From Trogon surrucura (Eukaryota; Chordata; Aves; Trogoniformes; Trogonidae), in assembly GCA_020746105.1 (NCBI GenBank), contig CM036623.1:3410001-3474000 (forward strand): a stretch of 64,000 nucleotides of DNA, read 5' to 3'. The notes under the pieces are model-generated. The model was given only the letters and a program-made list of their open reading frames with translations, did no database searches and was not told the DNA's origin. Positions 1-10,633 of the stretch are shown here, one piece after another; within the stretch, counting starts at the first letter, position 1; every line of letters starts with the position of its first letter. Made by a program: the position numbers and the translations under genes.

Positions 1-3000
1 TGGTACCGTGTGTCCTAGAACATGGCTAGCTTTTACTATCTATTATTTTTAACCGAACTGCTCTATTTCAAGCAGAAGTTTTGGGCCTGAGGCAGGGATT
101 ACTCAACGTGATATGATGGCATGGCTAGTGCAGGAAGACAGTCTAGAAAACGTACAGCCCTCTTCCAAGCTTTTGTGATGATGTTGGCACCAGGAGAGAG
201 ACAACTCTTGAATGACCCCTGAATGACACTATCTCTTGAACGACACCAACTCTTACAACTCCACTCAGGTAGTTGCACATCATTCTGTCTCTCTGCACCT
301 ACTGCGGGAAGAGCTGCCCACAGGAGCAAGTCACTGCAGTGTTTCTTACCTACTACTACATCTCACGCGCAATAACACCTCACTGAGTGCAAAGGTGGTG
401 GTGCGGGAGGAGTCACAAATGGTTAAGCCCAGTCCAGGCAAGGAAGAAAGGAGCACAGAGCAAACAGACCTATGGGGAGGGGAAGTTAAAGAAAAAAAAA
501 AAAAAAAAAGACCAGACCTTCTCTAAGCTTTGGCAAGTTGCCCCTGAAAAGGCAAGGCGAATCATTAGAAGAAAATTATAAACTTCCTCCAAACCTGCCT
601 CTTGTATTTAAAAAAACCCAAACTCACACAACCACCAAATGGGGTTGAGCCCTTCAACCTGCATTCTCCCTCTTTACAAACACAGGGCATACAGACATCA
701 TGAGAAGGACAAGAGGTGTGACAAGAGAGGGCAGTGGGCATGTCCCCAACAGCACTCCTTTCCTTATGAGGCAATACACCTTTCTTCTGCCTGTTCTCAT
801 GCTGTAGCCAAAAGTCACCAAAATCACACAGGGGCTTGGGGACCTCCCCCTCTGAAAAATGCTGTTTGGGAGACATCTAGAAGCTGCTGGACACAGTTTT
901 GGGTTCAGACCTATTCTTGCTCGGGAGCTCCCTGCCTGCCACGGTCTGGATATCTGAGCAAAACGATCTTCCTGGCCTTCTGCAGACGGGCGTCTCCAGT
1001 GGAAGGCTGTGGCCACCACGGCCAGTCAGCCCTCTTTGTTCACAGTCTTCAATATTGGTTTAACCACAAGGGAGAAGCAGCTGTCATTGCCCCAGTGCTG
1101 TCCCCTCTCTGGGACACTGATAGCAATTTGGAGAAGCCACTTGACAGGGGAGGTATGCGAGGGCTTCAGTCTGCAGAGCTGAGCTTGCCAAAGCCCACAC
1201 AGTCCTTGGCCAGGTGGCTATTCTGGGACACAGCCTTGCCAGCAGTTGGGCTGAGGACAACCACAGCCGGTTCCTTCCTGACCCACCCACGGAGGGGAAG
1301 ATCCTTTGAAGAAAGGCTTGGAGCTGGAGGACAGCCAGGATTTAGCCCCCTGCAACATTTAAATGAGCTTGTCCAGCTATATTTGGACCTCCAAAATGCT
1401 CACGTTTTGAGATGGCTTCCCAGAGCCATGAGGTCTTCCTGTGGGTCTGTACTCTCTCTGCCTCTCCTCCTGTCTCTGCTACCCTCTGATCCCAGCAGCT
1501 GGAAACACTACCCAGGCAGAGCAAGACAAGAGGACAAGTAATTTGCCTGTGTTGTTGGGGAAATGGAAGCAGGACAAGCAAGCCCCAGCCCTACAAATGG
1601 TTATCTTTGAGTACATAATTCTTAATTACATACTTAAGCAAAGCCTGGAGTGCTTTAGTAAGTTAAGCATGTAATTCCACTTTAACTGATGGGTAAGTCC
1701 CTAAAGCAAATGCTTATGTGTACGCAGGGCTGCTCCCTAAGTCAGCCAAGACTCGCTGGGGAGCTGGAGAGGCCTCGCTTGGGCAGCACTGGGGATGCTT
1801 CAGCAAGGCACTGTACCGGCGTGTGCACAAGCGGGCGACGGAGCCATACCCCAAATTAGTACAACAGTCCCAAGTCACTGAGAAGGCAACCCTGAATGAA
1901 AGTGACTCTCTTTTACTAGAAGAAGCGTAGGCGGTGGGACTGAGGCAGGCCCCATCCCTGCGCAGCCCCAAAGCATCCCCAGTGGCTCCGCACCTCCCCA
2001 GCTGCCAGCACGGCCCCAGCAGCCAGGCAGCTCACCTCTCCTCACCCCGGCACAGCTGCACTGCCAGGAGTTTGTTGCGCAAACCTGCCTACTTCTCAGT
2101 CTTACCGTCTATAAAATTAGGTTAAAACAACAAAAAAAAATAGATATCTGCCTTTAGAAAAATATCTGCAAGTAGAAATTGTCATCATTAACAACCAGGT
2201 AAGATGAGAAAAGAAAGAGAGCGGGGGGGGGAAGATCTACACTGAGCATTTTGATGGATTTGTTACCTGAGGGGGAGAAAAAAAAAATAAATCAAAGCCA
2301 CATTAACTCTTTGAAAAATTTCCTCATCTCTGATTAAGCTAAAAAAAAAACAAACCACCCAACCAAAAATACTTGGCAAGGAATGCTGGGCAGCAGCCTG
2401 TGGCTGCCTCTGAACCTGCAGCCCTGTCCAGGTGCCAGAAGAGCAACACCTTGCCCTGGGAGATAGGGACAGAGGACACATCTTCCCTCAGGAGCTCCAG
2501 GACCGGCACAGGAGCTGTGGGACCAGTCTGCCTTCCAGCCCAGCTCCCTCCACTGGTGTTTGCTTGCTGTGCTCGTGAGATGGCTGCTCTCAGGGAGCCC
2601 CCTGCCTCCTAGCACGAAGTTTTCCATTTCCACTTTCAGTCAAGTCACGAAGCTGTGTGTCAAGTGAAAAATATGCAAAAAAAAAGATGAGAAAGTCAGC
2701 ACGGTTGCTTAATTAATCTTGCGGGTGGCTGTGATGCAGCAGGAGGTAGCGTAAACACGAGACCAAAGTCTTGGCACGCTGAAGAAATGTCACACTTCCG
2801 GTACCCATAGAGCAGAGTATGGATTGAATGTAATGCTTAAGGGAAGAAGTGGAGGGAGGAAGGAGAAAGAGGTGAGGGTTCTTTGTTACTCTCAGGCACA
2901 TAAAAGAGGTTCTGGGACAACAGGACCTATGTACAGGAGTACAGCACTAATTGCACATCCACCTTGTTCCTCACAGCACCTTCACTGAGGTGCAAAGAGC

Positions 3001-5676
3001 TGAGCTGAATGGCCTGGCGTGCAACAGTCAGCCCTCCTCAAGCAGTATCCCTCTTCCTCTTTTACCTTCCAGCGGTGAAAACGTCCCGTTCAGCACCAAA
3101 TAACATCCCAGAAAAACCAGTGTAAACCACTCCTCCAATTCTGACAATGGTGCCTGCATGACCCTGCTAGAGCTGAGTCAGGGGGCACAGGGCAGACAGC
3201 AACAAGTGACCTTGAATGGCCCGAGCTGCCTGCTAACAGCACCAAGGAATTTACCCACTGCAGATGATCGCTCTTCTGGGCGTTGTGTAAATGCAGAGAA
3301 ATTAGTTTTTGCCTTCTTGCCAGCCTACGAAGGTTGACAAAGGGTGAGAACAGCAGTGAATTACTCCCTTTTCCTGCACGTAGGAAAGCAGTGATGTGGT
3401 CTCTCCACGGTTACAGAAAAGGGGGACTGTGACAGACCTTTTCCACTCCTTAGGAAGTACAGGGCAATCTCTTGAGAGAAGCATCAGTAATTTCTCCAAG
3501 GCCAATAGTCAGTTCAAACTAGACAGCACAAATGCTCATTGGCATTTCAGAGGTGAACAGTAAATAAACATTCATTGTTGAACAGATGCCCTCCTCTCTT
3601 CCTCAAGTTAGATCTGCTTTCTTCTTAGGCAAAAAGATTTTTTTTTTAAAAAAAAAGAGCTTTGCTAATTAGCTTCCACTAAGGCTTACGATGTCACCTT
3701 GCCAGGGCTGCCTACCCTCTGGGCACAACTCTGGGTGAACACCCCAAAGCATCTTGCTTGTGCTGGGTTTTATTCCAGCTGGATATAGTTTGGAGGGTAG
3801 AATCACCTGGGAAGAGATGCATGAAGGAGGAAGCCAAATAAAAGCGAGGCGCTAGGAAGGGGAGGAAGCATGCAGCAGCAAGGAGATGGGTTTTACCCTG
3901 GCCAGCGTCAATATCTCTCAGTCAATGTGTGACTCAGTCAATCTACCCTGAGCATGACATTTCCCTTGGTAGAACATGTCCTCTCCCCAGTTTCTCCGCT
4001 CTAATGCACTGATGCGTACGTTTCAAAAGGTGACATGATTACAAGGATTGCTAAAAATATACATGGGCTTTCAGTCTGCTCCCCCATCTCTGGTGGAGGA
4101 GAATTTCCAGCTTTCCTGTTAGCCAATAAAGAGTGATTTAATCTGAAAGGCGTTCGGGGAGACAAGACCATTTCTTTCTTTTCATTATCTCCTTCCTTGA
4201 TGCAATCCTAACAATCAAGGTTCAAACTCACAACCCAGACTAATTCTTTGGATGACCATCAGTCAGCAATCCCCCAGGCCAGCCAAAAGGAAGAGACCTT
4301 TCTCCTGCCCATCCTTCAATCTGCCAGCCCTTCAGCATGATTAAAGCCCAGTAGTGCTCGAATTTTCTATGCTGTTGACCACCTCACCTACTCTTCAAGG
4401 TCCTCGCAGCCCCTTCCTTGTCGTAAGGCTGAGTATGCAGCAGACACACAGAGCTGGGGTTCTTAGACACTCCCCCAAAACACAAGACTCCCAGTGGAAA
4501 GGCACCATGAAAGCCCTAGGGACTGCAAGCAGCTCTGAGGGGTCCCCGGCAACCAGTGCACGAGCTGGGCAAGTTGTCTCTCCAGAGGATACAGCTTATG
4601 GGATGCACAGATCAGGTACTCCAAAACTCATTCCAGACCAGAGACGAATGTCCAACCAGTCTCTATTGCACAAAGCCAGCCGAGCATTTAAAAACCAGAA
4701 GGTTTTAGGTAACAACAAGTTCATTACACAAATGCTAAACTTGTCTTGCTCCAAATGCTCAATGTACTTGCAATTCTGCTAAAAAAAAAAAAAAAAAATC
4801 TGCCTATGGATGATACCAGACAGGCTTTATGCAGCTCTTCAAACTGATGGGAAAGTATTTAATAAAATTACAGTTTATTCATATAACATTAGGTCACTGT
4901 ATACTTTTTCTAGCTTTAAATCCTTTTATCTCACATCTGAAAGATTTTATTCTTCTGCTATGGTTTGAAAGACATATCCAAATACTAAGTTACAGTAATT
5001 CCTGCTTATGTTAGGTATTCAAAATAGAAGCCTTAATTGCAAGTTGCAAACGCTATAAATGGCAGGCAGTAAATCTCAACAACAGAGGATCAAAAGGGAA
5101 GAAAACCCAGCAACATCGCTGTTTTAGTCCAAAACCAGGACACGTTAGTCTGGTACAAGACCTCAGTTGTTAGAGGGAGAATTTTACCTCAAGTGACAGA
5201 TTCTATGAAAAACTTCTCTGTTAGGAAGATTAAGAACATACAAACATTTCTACTCATAATCATTGTCAGTATCCCAAAACTCGGGGGCTGACATTAGCTT
5301 TTCATTGTCCTTTCAGAAGAAAACACCCTTAAGCCTCCAATTTGTACACACAAAAGGGCAGGACTATTGAAAGACGCTTCTTTTAATAAGCCCTACAAAA
5401 TTTTCATTTCAAAGCTTTATAGAAGAAATGGATGACCAGAAAAAAAGCATTTTAACCACATTGTTTGTGGGCCCCAATTTTTTTGATTTGCTTAAAATCA
5501 GGCATTTACTCTTACACAGCAGAAAACCCTTTGGAGGTGGATGTTTTGTGGCAGCGTGCAAGCCCCGTATAACAACTTCATTGTGAGGTTAGATGAAGAG
5601 GACATCGTTATGCACAAAACTACCACACTTGGTTATGTTCTAGTTACTGATCAGAGACCAAGTATAAAATCATGAC
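1..5676. other. 3' flank of COX16, left block, no gene recognised
   Basis: No exon of a known gene was recognised here. The first 5 kb look richer in G and C than the rest of the window and hold several long chance-looking open frames on both strands; the longest, plus strand 639-1541, is treated in the findings. Visible small structures are a degenerate 10-12 bp tandem at about 205-246 built on CTTGAATGAC, an A tract at 490-508, a run of ten G at about 2223-2232, an A tract at 4782-4798 and a T9/A10-type palindromic run near 3640-3658. In human the next gene beyond COX16 on this side is SLC8A3, but its very large coding exon is not in this window. Confidence 0.5.
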
Positions 5677-5843
5677 AGAGCACTGGATCAGGCTGCACAG
5701 AGAGGTGGTAGAGTCTCCTTCTCTGGAGACATTCAAAACCTGTACACACTCCTGCGTGACCTACTCTAGGTGATCCTCCTTTAAGCAGGGGGTTAGACTT
5801 GATGATCTTTGGAGGTCCCTTCCAACCCCCTGCAATTCTGTGA
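5677..5843 (+). mobile_element. CR1 LINE 3' end, truncated copy
   Basis: This is the last part of a CR1 non-LTR retrotransposon. It has the usual order: GGCTGCACAGAGAGGT, then TCTGGAGACATTCAAAACCT, then the terminal TTAGACTTGATGATCTTTGG and GGTCCCTTCCAACCCC, ending with one decayed octamer. It is strongly 5' truncated, as most CR1 copies are. It differs from the three young copies further right in many positions and so looks older. It lies in the 3' flank of COX16, antisense to the gene. Confidence 0.93.
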
Positions 5844-8615
5844 AAATTTGGATTAAGGGCTAATGAACTACTCCTTTTGGGAATGTGGAAGCAAGTTTCT
5901 TAGTAAACTCAGAAACATGAGTTATCTCTCCAGGTAAATTAAGCAGAGAGAAGATGACCTCCTGCTTCGATTGTGGAATATGAAAATTCCTTCCTTTTTA
6001 AGAGATGGCTTTAACTTAAAGACGCTTTCACGTGTGCTTGGACTGACTGAGTTTTTCATCTCACAAAGTCAAAAGCAAACTGAATATACATTATACATGT
6101 GCGTGTGTATAAATAAATGCTAAGAGAGCTTCAAAAAGCTCCAAAGACATTCTGCAGAGCCACTGCCACAAGGAAGGCACAGGCTGCTTGTTGACGGTGA
6201 AGAACTCCTGCCAGAACCCAGGCACTGAGCCGTGGCGCCCGTGAGAGACCGACAGCAATGCTGCCAGGCTCTCCCTGCACGACATATTCCATTTCTACAG
6301 AAACTGGAAGAAAACAGATGTTTTTCTTTCTCCTGCCCTCCCAGCAGACAGGCTCACCGCAGCTTACCCCAGCCAGCAGCGGCTTCTCAGGTCAGCGCTG
6401 CTTCCCAACACGAAGAAATCTCCCAACCAACCGCGACGACGGGAGGAGCAAGAGGCTGGCAAGAGGGGCCAGCAGCTAGCGTGACACTTCTCCAGCTCAG
6501 CTTCTAATGGGATAATGAAGTGTGATCTCAGGTAGTAACGCTTCTGTTAGCGTCGCAGGCCTGAGGCCATGCACGCACAGGGAGAAAGCAGCTCTCCTCA
6601 GTAAACAGATTTCACTTGGGCTGAAAATTCTCAGTGTCTATGCACCAATTTGCTTCAGGAAAGCTGCTTCAGTGGCTTGCCTGCCATTATTGATTCAAAT
6701 ACTTCTGCTAATTATTTGGAACACAGCTGAGATTTGCCCAGCTGCTGCAGTTATCTGGGATTTACCAAACAAGGGTCACCAACCGGTAAATGTAGTTCTC
6801 CTGTCAGAGAACTCATCAGATTACTTACACTGGAGCACGGCTCACTGCCACGTATAGAAATGAGGGCTCTGCTGTCCCCCAAGGGGATCCCAAATGCTCC
6901 TAGGTCTGTTCAAAGCTTTTCAAAGAGACACCGAGAGACAGAGACTGTCTTCAAAGTAACCGTGGTTTATTATTTATTTCTACCTTTTCCTTTTTTAGTA
7001 ACCAAACAGCCATAATTACTAATCACGATTGTTTTGAGTGAATCTAATTGCAGTGCTCCTTAAAGCGTAGCAACACTCCCTCCACGCCCAGCCATCCAAA
7101 ATAGAAAAATCATGTCCCAAAAATAGCAGCAAGAGACAGTTGAACAAAACCTGGCCTCCCGTGACTTGTGTCATTAGACCAGACAGATCTTTGAGACATA
7201 ATCAGCTGGGAGACTAAGCCTTTGGAACACATCATTGCCTTCCCACAAAATGCCAGCCAGAGGTTTCCTCCAGCAGAAGTCTCCTACATCCCTCCCTGGG
7301 CCAAGGGATGTAGAGCTGGCTCCAAATCCCCCCCAAAAAAATGGGTTTTGGAGGGTACTTGGCCAGCCATCCCTAGACAGAAAGCAAATTTACAATGTCA
7401 TCCATGTACCTTCCCTACAAAGGGTAGCTGCAGGGGTAAGTATGGAGTTTTTAAGTGATCTCTGTCGACACAAAGCTGGAAGATCCCCTGTAGTTACTGG
7501 GTTTGACATAGGAACGCTGGAGTGAAATTCCTTTACTTGAGTTACACTCAAGATTCCACTATATCATTTTATGGTCTCATCCAGAGACTATATATATATA
7601 TATATGATATCCTGTTCCATGAGTGACTTAGGCACAAAACCCCCAAAAAATCACAGCAAAAAAACCCACCACTCACCCAACCCCACCATGCATTAATTAC
7701 ACTGATGCAACCATTTTGCATAATCCCCGAGGCAGGTCCACTACAGAAAGCAAAACCAGGGACTTCTCCAAAAAGAATATGCCAGAAAAATGGGCACAGA
7801 TCTATGGCCAAAATCCGCTAATAGCTCCTCTCCTGGAGGTTACACTGCTGCAGGTGTATCAGGACGAAAAACAAATCGGGAAGGAAGGAGTGTGCCACCT
7901 GCATTATACCACAGGCTTTAAGAGAGGCACCCACCCCCTGTAACACAGTTACGGCAGGTCGCAGCTCAGGAAGGCAAGGCATGGAAAAAACTCAGTGTCT
8001 CAACAAAATCACAGAAAAAATAGCATTCAAAGGTTTTTGTCTGGGCCATCAGCATCTTCCACCCATTCTGACCACCCAGCAAACCCTTTTTCTTTGCAAA
8101 TTAATAGAACCATGTAGAAAAGATAGGATTGGGTAAGGACTCCAGGCACTAAATATGGCTGTGTCCCTGGTGGATACTTAGCTTCAGATTTAGAAAGTTT
8201 ACAGTTACCAAAACTAGAAAAATAAGGACATGTTATCACAGTGTTTATAGGTCTTCCTATGTAGGGGATTTTTCGTCTGGTCCCAAAACTCCAGTGATAC
8301 AGGGGTGCAAAGCTCTCAGAGGACTTACCCGTGTTGTCTTCTTCCACAAATTTCTTCTTGATTTCCCTTAAGCATCCAAGTAATTTAAAAAAAGGAAAGA
8401 AACTCCTACTACAGCTAAAAGTTTTTTTGTCAGCCTCCAAGAGACTAGAATCAAACCCTTCAACCACACACACAACTCCTCCCACACTAGAAAGCAGAGT
8501 CCCACCTGCCTTTTGAAACAGAAGCAATCCGGGCCAACGCATCCCAGCTGTACTTGCAAGGCACATTAAAGGGGACTTGACTTCTAAAAGCTGTTGCCAG
8601 GTCCCTTCAAGAGCA
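5844..8615. other. Intergenic, no gene recognised
   Basis: No coding exon or full repeat copy was recognised. A (TA)n run lies at 7588-7605. A minus-strand open frame at 8027-8566 contains a consensus splice donor (GTAAGT, reading leftwards from 8328), treated as a weak exon candidate in the findings. Bases 6670-6780 have the even AT-rich texture with homeodomain-like cores that conserved non-coding elements often show, but conservation cannot be judged from one sequence. Confidence 0.4.
7588..7605. repeat. (TA)n microsatellite
   Basis: About nine uninterrupted TA units lie in intergenic DNA. No function is inferred. Confidence 0.9.
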
Positions 8616-8688
8616 GGAATGATAGTAGTTGCAGATGTAAAAGAGCTAAGAGATCACTGAGCCCAGCCTGCTGCCAGGGCAGGAGAGA
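8616..8688 (-). mobile_element. CR1 3' tail forming the 3' half of a U2-CR1 chimera
   Basis: Read on the minus strand, this piece follows the last 70 or so bases of CR1: CCTGCCCTGGCAG, then a diverged TTGGACT-GATGATCTT region, then a decayed AGGTCCCTTCC and ATTCTATG tail (seen as ACTACTATCATTCC). It is much more diverged than the plus-strand CR1 copies and so is probably old. Its 5' edge abuts, within a base or two, the end of a U2 snRNA-derived segment in the same orientation, so the two look like one insertion. Confidence 0.7.
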
Positions 8689-8762
8689 GTCCCCAAAGAG
8701 AGGACATGCCAAGATTTCAACTGATACTACACTTGATCTTAGCCAAAAGGCCAAAAAGTGAT
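8689..8762 (-). pseudogene. U2 snRNA 5' domain, truncated retro-copy fused to CR1
   Basis: Read on the minus strand from 8762, the sequence starts at U2 nucleotide 1. Nucleotides 1-40 match with three differences and include the invariant GGCCTTTTGGCTAAGATCAA stretch and the GTAGTA branch-point-pairing motif. Ten nucleotides (U2 41-50) are missing; the gap is bounded by the direct repeat TATC. The next 34 bases align without gaps to U2 51-84, with about 11 differences, and include a recognisable stem-loop II (GTCCTCT...GGGGAC). Everything after nucleotide 84 is absent, including the Sm site, so it cannot be a working snRNA gene. It continues directly into a CR1 3' tail. Confidence 0.88.
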
Positions 8763-9609
8763 AATGGGAAGGGGAACGAAGATAAAAGCAACTGGCAGCT
8801 GCCTCTGTGCTCCGCCAAGGAGATTCAGGCAAACCTCTTTGGAATAATACTTAGAATTTATCACATTAGGCAGATGGTATTTGACTTGCTGCTCTTAATA
8901 CATAATTCTGAAAGGTCTGTGCCAGTTCTCTACTGTAATAATGATGCTGTTTTGCATGTTACAAGGAACCTGAAGCAGCATCAATAAAGTGGTCTCGCAG
9001 GGCCAGTTTGCTGACACACTGTTCATGCTCTTGCTGTACACAAGGTTATCTTTAATGGCAGAAAATATCTTTTTATTGCTCCCTGTCGACTCAGAGGAGA
9101 CTATGGATGCTCTGACCTTATTGCCCATACAACATGAGCTTTGGCTGAAAGATGGTTTAAGCAAAACTTTGCTTGTGAAGTAGGAAAGATGTATTCCCTT
9201 AGCTTAATTCATCCAGCAGACAGGACTGCCTTCAGTCCTGCCCAGGAAAGCCTTCTCCTTGTCTATGCCATGACTTCCCTCATCAGAAGCGTATTTTAGA
9301 TACATTAACGCTGTTAGTAGGCAATACCGGGATTGCGTTTTCTATATCAACACCAGCATGACAGAGTAAGATATTCTCAGATCTTTGTTATGACAATTCA
9401 ATCTATATTTAAGCTGTCAAGAAATTCAGCAGATTTTAGGATTAAAAATTAAAAAATATGTAAATATCAGGCATGATGTAATTTTCAAACTCATTCAGAG
9501 CCAGCAACCCTGTCCCAGAGAGTTCAGGAAGAGAAACTCCAGGGCACTAGCAGAGGAACCCAGACCCTCGCTGTTTTTTTCAAGCACCCATTCAAACGTT
9601 TTGTCTTAA
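8763..9609. other. Intergenic, nothing recognised
   Basis: No exon, RNA gene or clear repeat was seen between the U2-CR1 insertion and the next CR1 copy. Confidence 0.4.
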
Positions 9610-9829
9610 CTTCAAAGGAAGAAGTTTTTTACAATGAGGGTGATGAAACACTGGCAGAAGCTGCCCAGAGAGGTGGTGGATGCCCCATCCCTGGAGACAT
9701 TCAAGGTCAGGCTTGATGAGGCTCTGAGGAATCTGATCTAGTTAAAGATGTCCCTGCTCACTGCAGAGGGTTGGACTAGATGACCTTCAAAAGTCCCTTC
9801 CAGCCCAACACATTCTACGATTCCATGAA
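9610..9829 (+). mobile_element. CR1 LINE 3' end, truncated copy
   Basis: This CR1 end starts within the last codons of ORF2 (AAGGAAGAAGTTTTTTAC, then GAGGGTGATGAAACACTGG). It continues through GAGGTGGTGGATGCCCCATC and GGACTAGATGACCTTC to a short decayed octamer tail (ATTCTACGATTCC). The internal TGCCCCATCCCTGGAGACAT variant and the spacing after it differ from the young copies at 19.3, 42.7 and 51.7 kb, so it belongs to another CR1 subfamily. Confidence 0.93.
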
Positions 9830-10301
9830 CTGCCATGAAAGCCAAAAGTGGAGTTCCCAGGACTGCTTACTAAATGAGGAGACTTCTTGGGATCCAGCTC
9901 ACCCAAACCAAACCTTATGAAGGCCAAGTGTTCAAAACTCATCATCTAAGTGCCTTCCAAGTCCAGTGGAAGGGAAGAAACCGTGGAACCCACCTTGGTA
10001 GACATCTACCTTTGAATGAGGTGATCGCTGCCTGCATCTGCCTTGATGTTAGCATTTGTCTAGACTCTTTGACTTACATGCAGCTACTATGTATGCTGGT
10101 GGAAAACTAACCCTCTTCTCTGTAACCTAGGCACGCAATCACTGTGCACAGCCAGTTCTTGCTAAGGCAGCCATCCTCATCCCTCAAGGGCGATCCCTGC
10201 AAGTCCCCACCTTGGCAGGGCAGTGGCTGCCAAGGGACACTATGCTCCAGCTCTCCATGAGTGCATAGAAACAGGAATGCAGTCTTTGGAGATGTCTAAA
10301 T

Positions 10302-10334
10302 ATGTGTGTGTGTGTGTGTGTCTATCTATCTATC
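10302..10334. repeat. Compound microsatellite (TG)n(TCTA)n
   Basis: About ten TG units are followed directly by about three and a half TCTA units. This is an ordinary compound microsatellite in intergenic DNA. Confidence 0.92.
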
Positions 10335-10534
10335 TTTGATATATAATGCACACCCTCATAAAACCAGCTTTAGCAGTCACATGGCGCAGCACAAGAGGAC
10401 TTAAGGTATTATATATTTTCCACATAGCAGATCTCCTGCTACACCTCTTCACAAAAAGAAAGCAAGAGAGTAGGGGAATCCTCTGAGGGCAAAAGAAACT
10501 TCTTCAAGGCCAAAAGGATGAAGCACAGAAATAC

Positions 10535-10633
10535 CTTGGTTGACAGCTCCAGGACTTCCTAGATCATAGTGTCTCCAGGCAGAGAGCACAGAAAGAACTA
10601 ACACCTGTTCTCTCGCCAGTTTCTTGGCATTAT
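10535..10633 (-). other. Candidate internal exon, gene not recognised
   Basis: Read on the minus strand, TTCTATTCATTTTGCAG (a good acceptor) precedes 99 bases that end CCAAG before GTATTT (a donor). The length is divisible by three and only one frame is open. With one base from a preceding exon it would encode a stretch containing NAKKLAREQVLVLSVLSAW and then RHYDLGSPGAVNQ. This does not match any family I know, so it may be an exon of a non-coding RNA, a lineage-specific coding exon, or chance. It lies about 7.8 kb downstream of the COX16 stop codon, on the same strand. Confidence 0.3.

Noticed and set aside
639-1541. A 300-residue protein gene
   Set aside because: No domain, no family match, no splice or promoter context, and overlapping open frames on the other strand. 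It is kept only as a finding, not as a gene.
4354-4782. 142-codon frame followed by an A tract, as a processed pseudogene
   Set aside because: The translation matches nothing known, and CR1 rarely makes poly(A)-tailed pseudogenes. The A tract alone is not evidence.
8027-8566. 179-codon minus-strand frame as a gene
   Set aside because: The translation resembles no family. Only the donor-like site inside it deserves a look.
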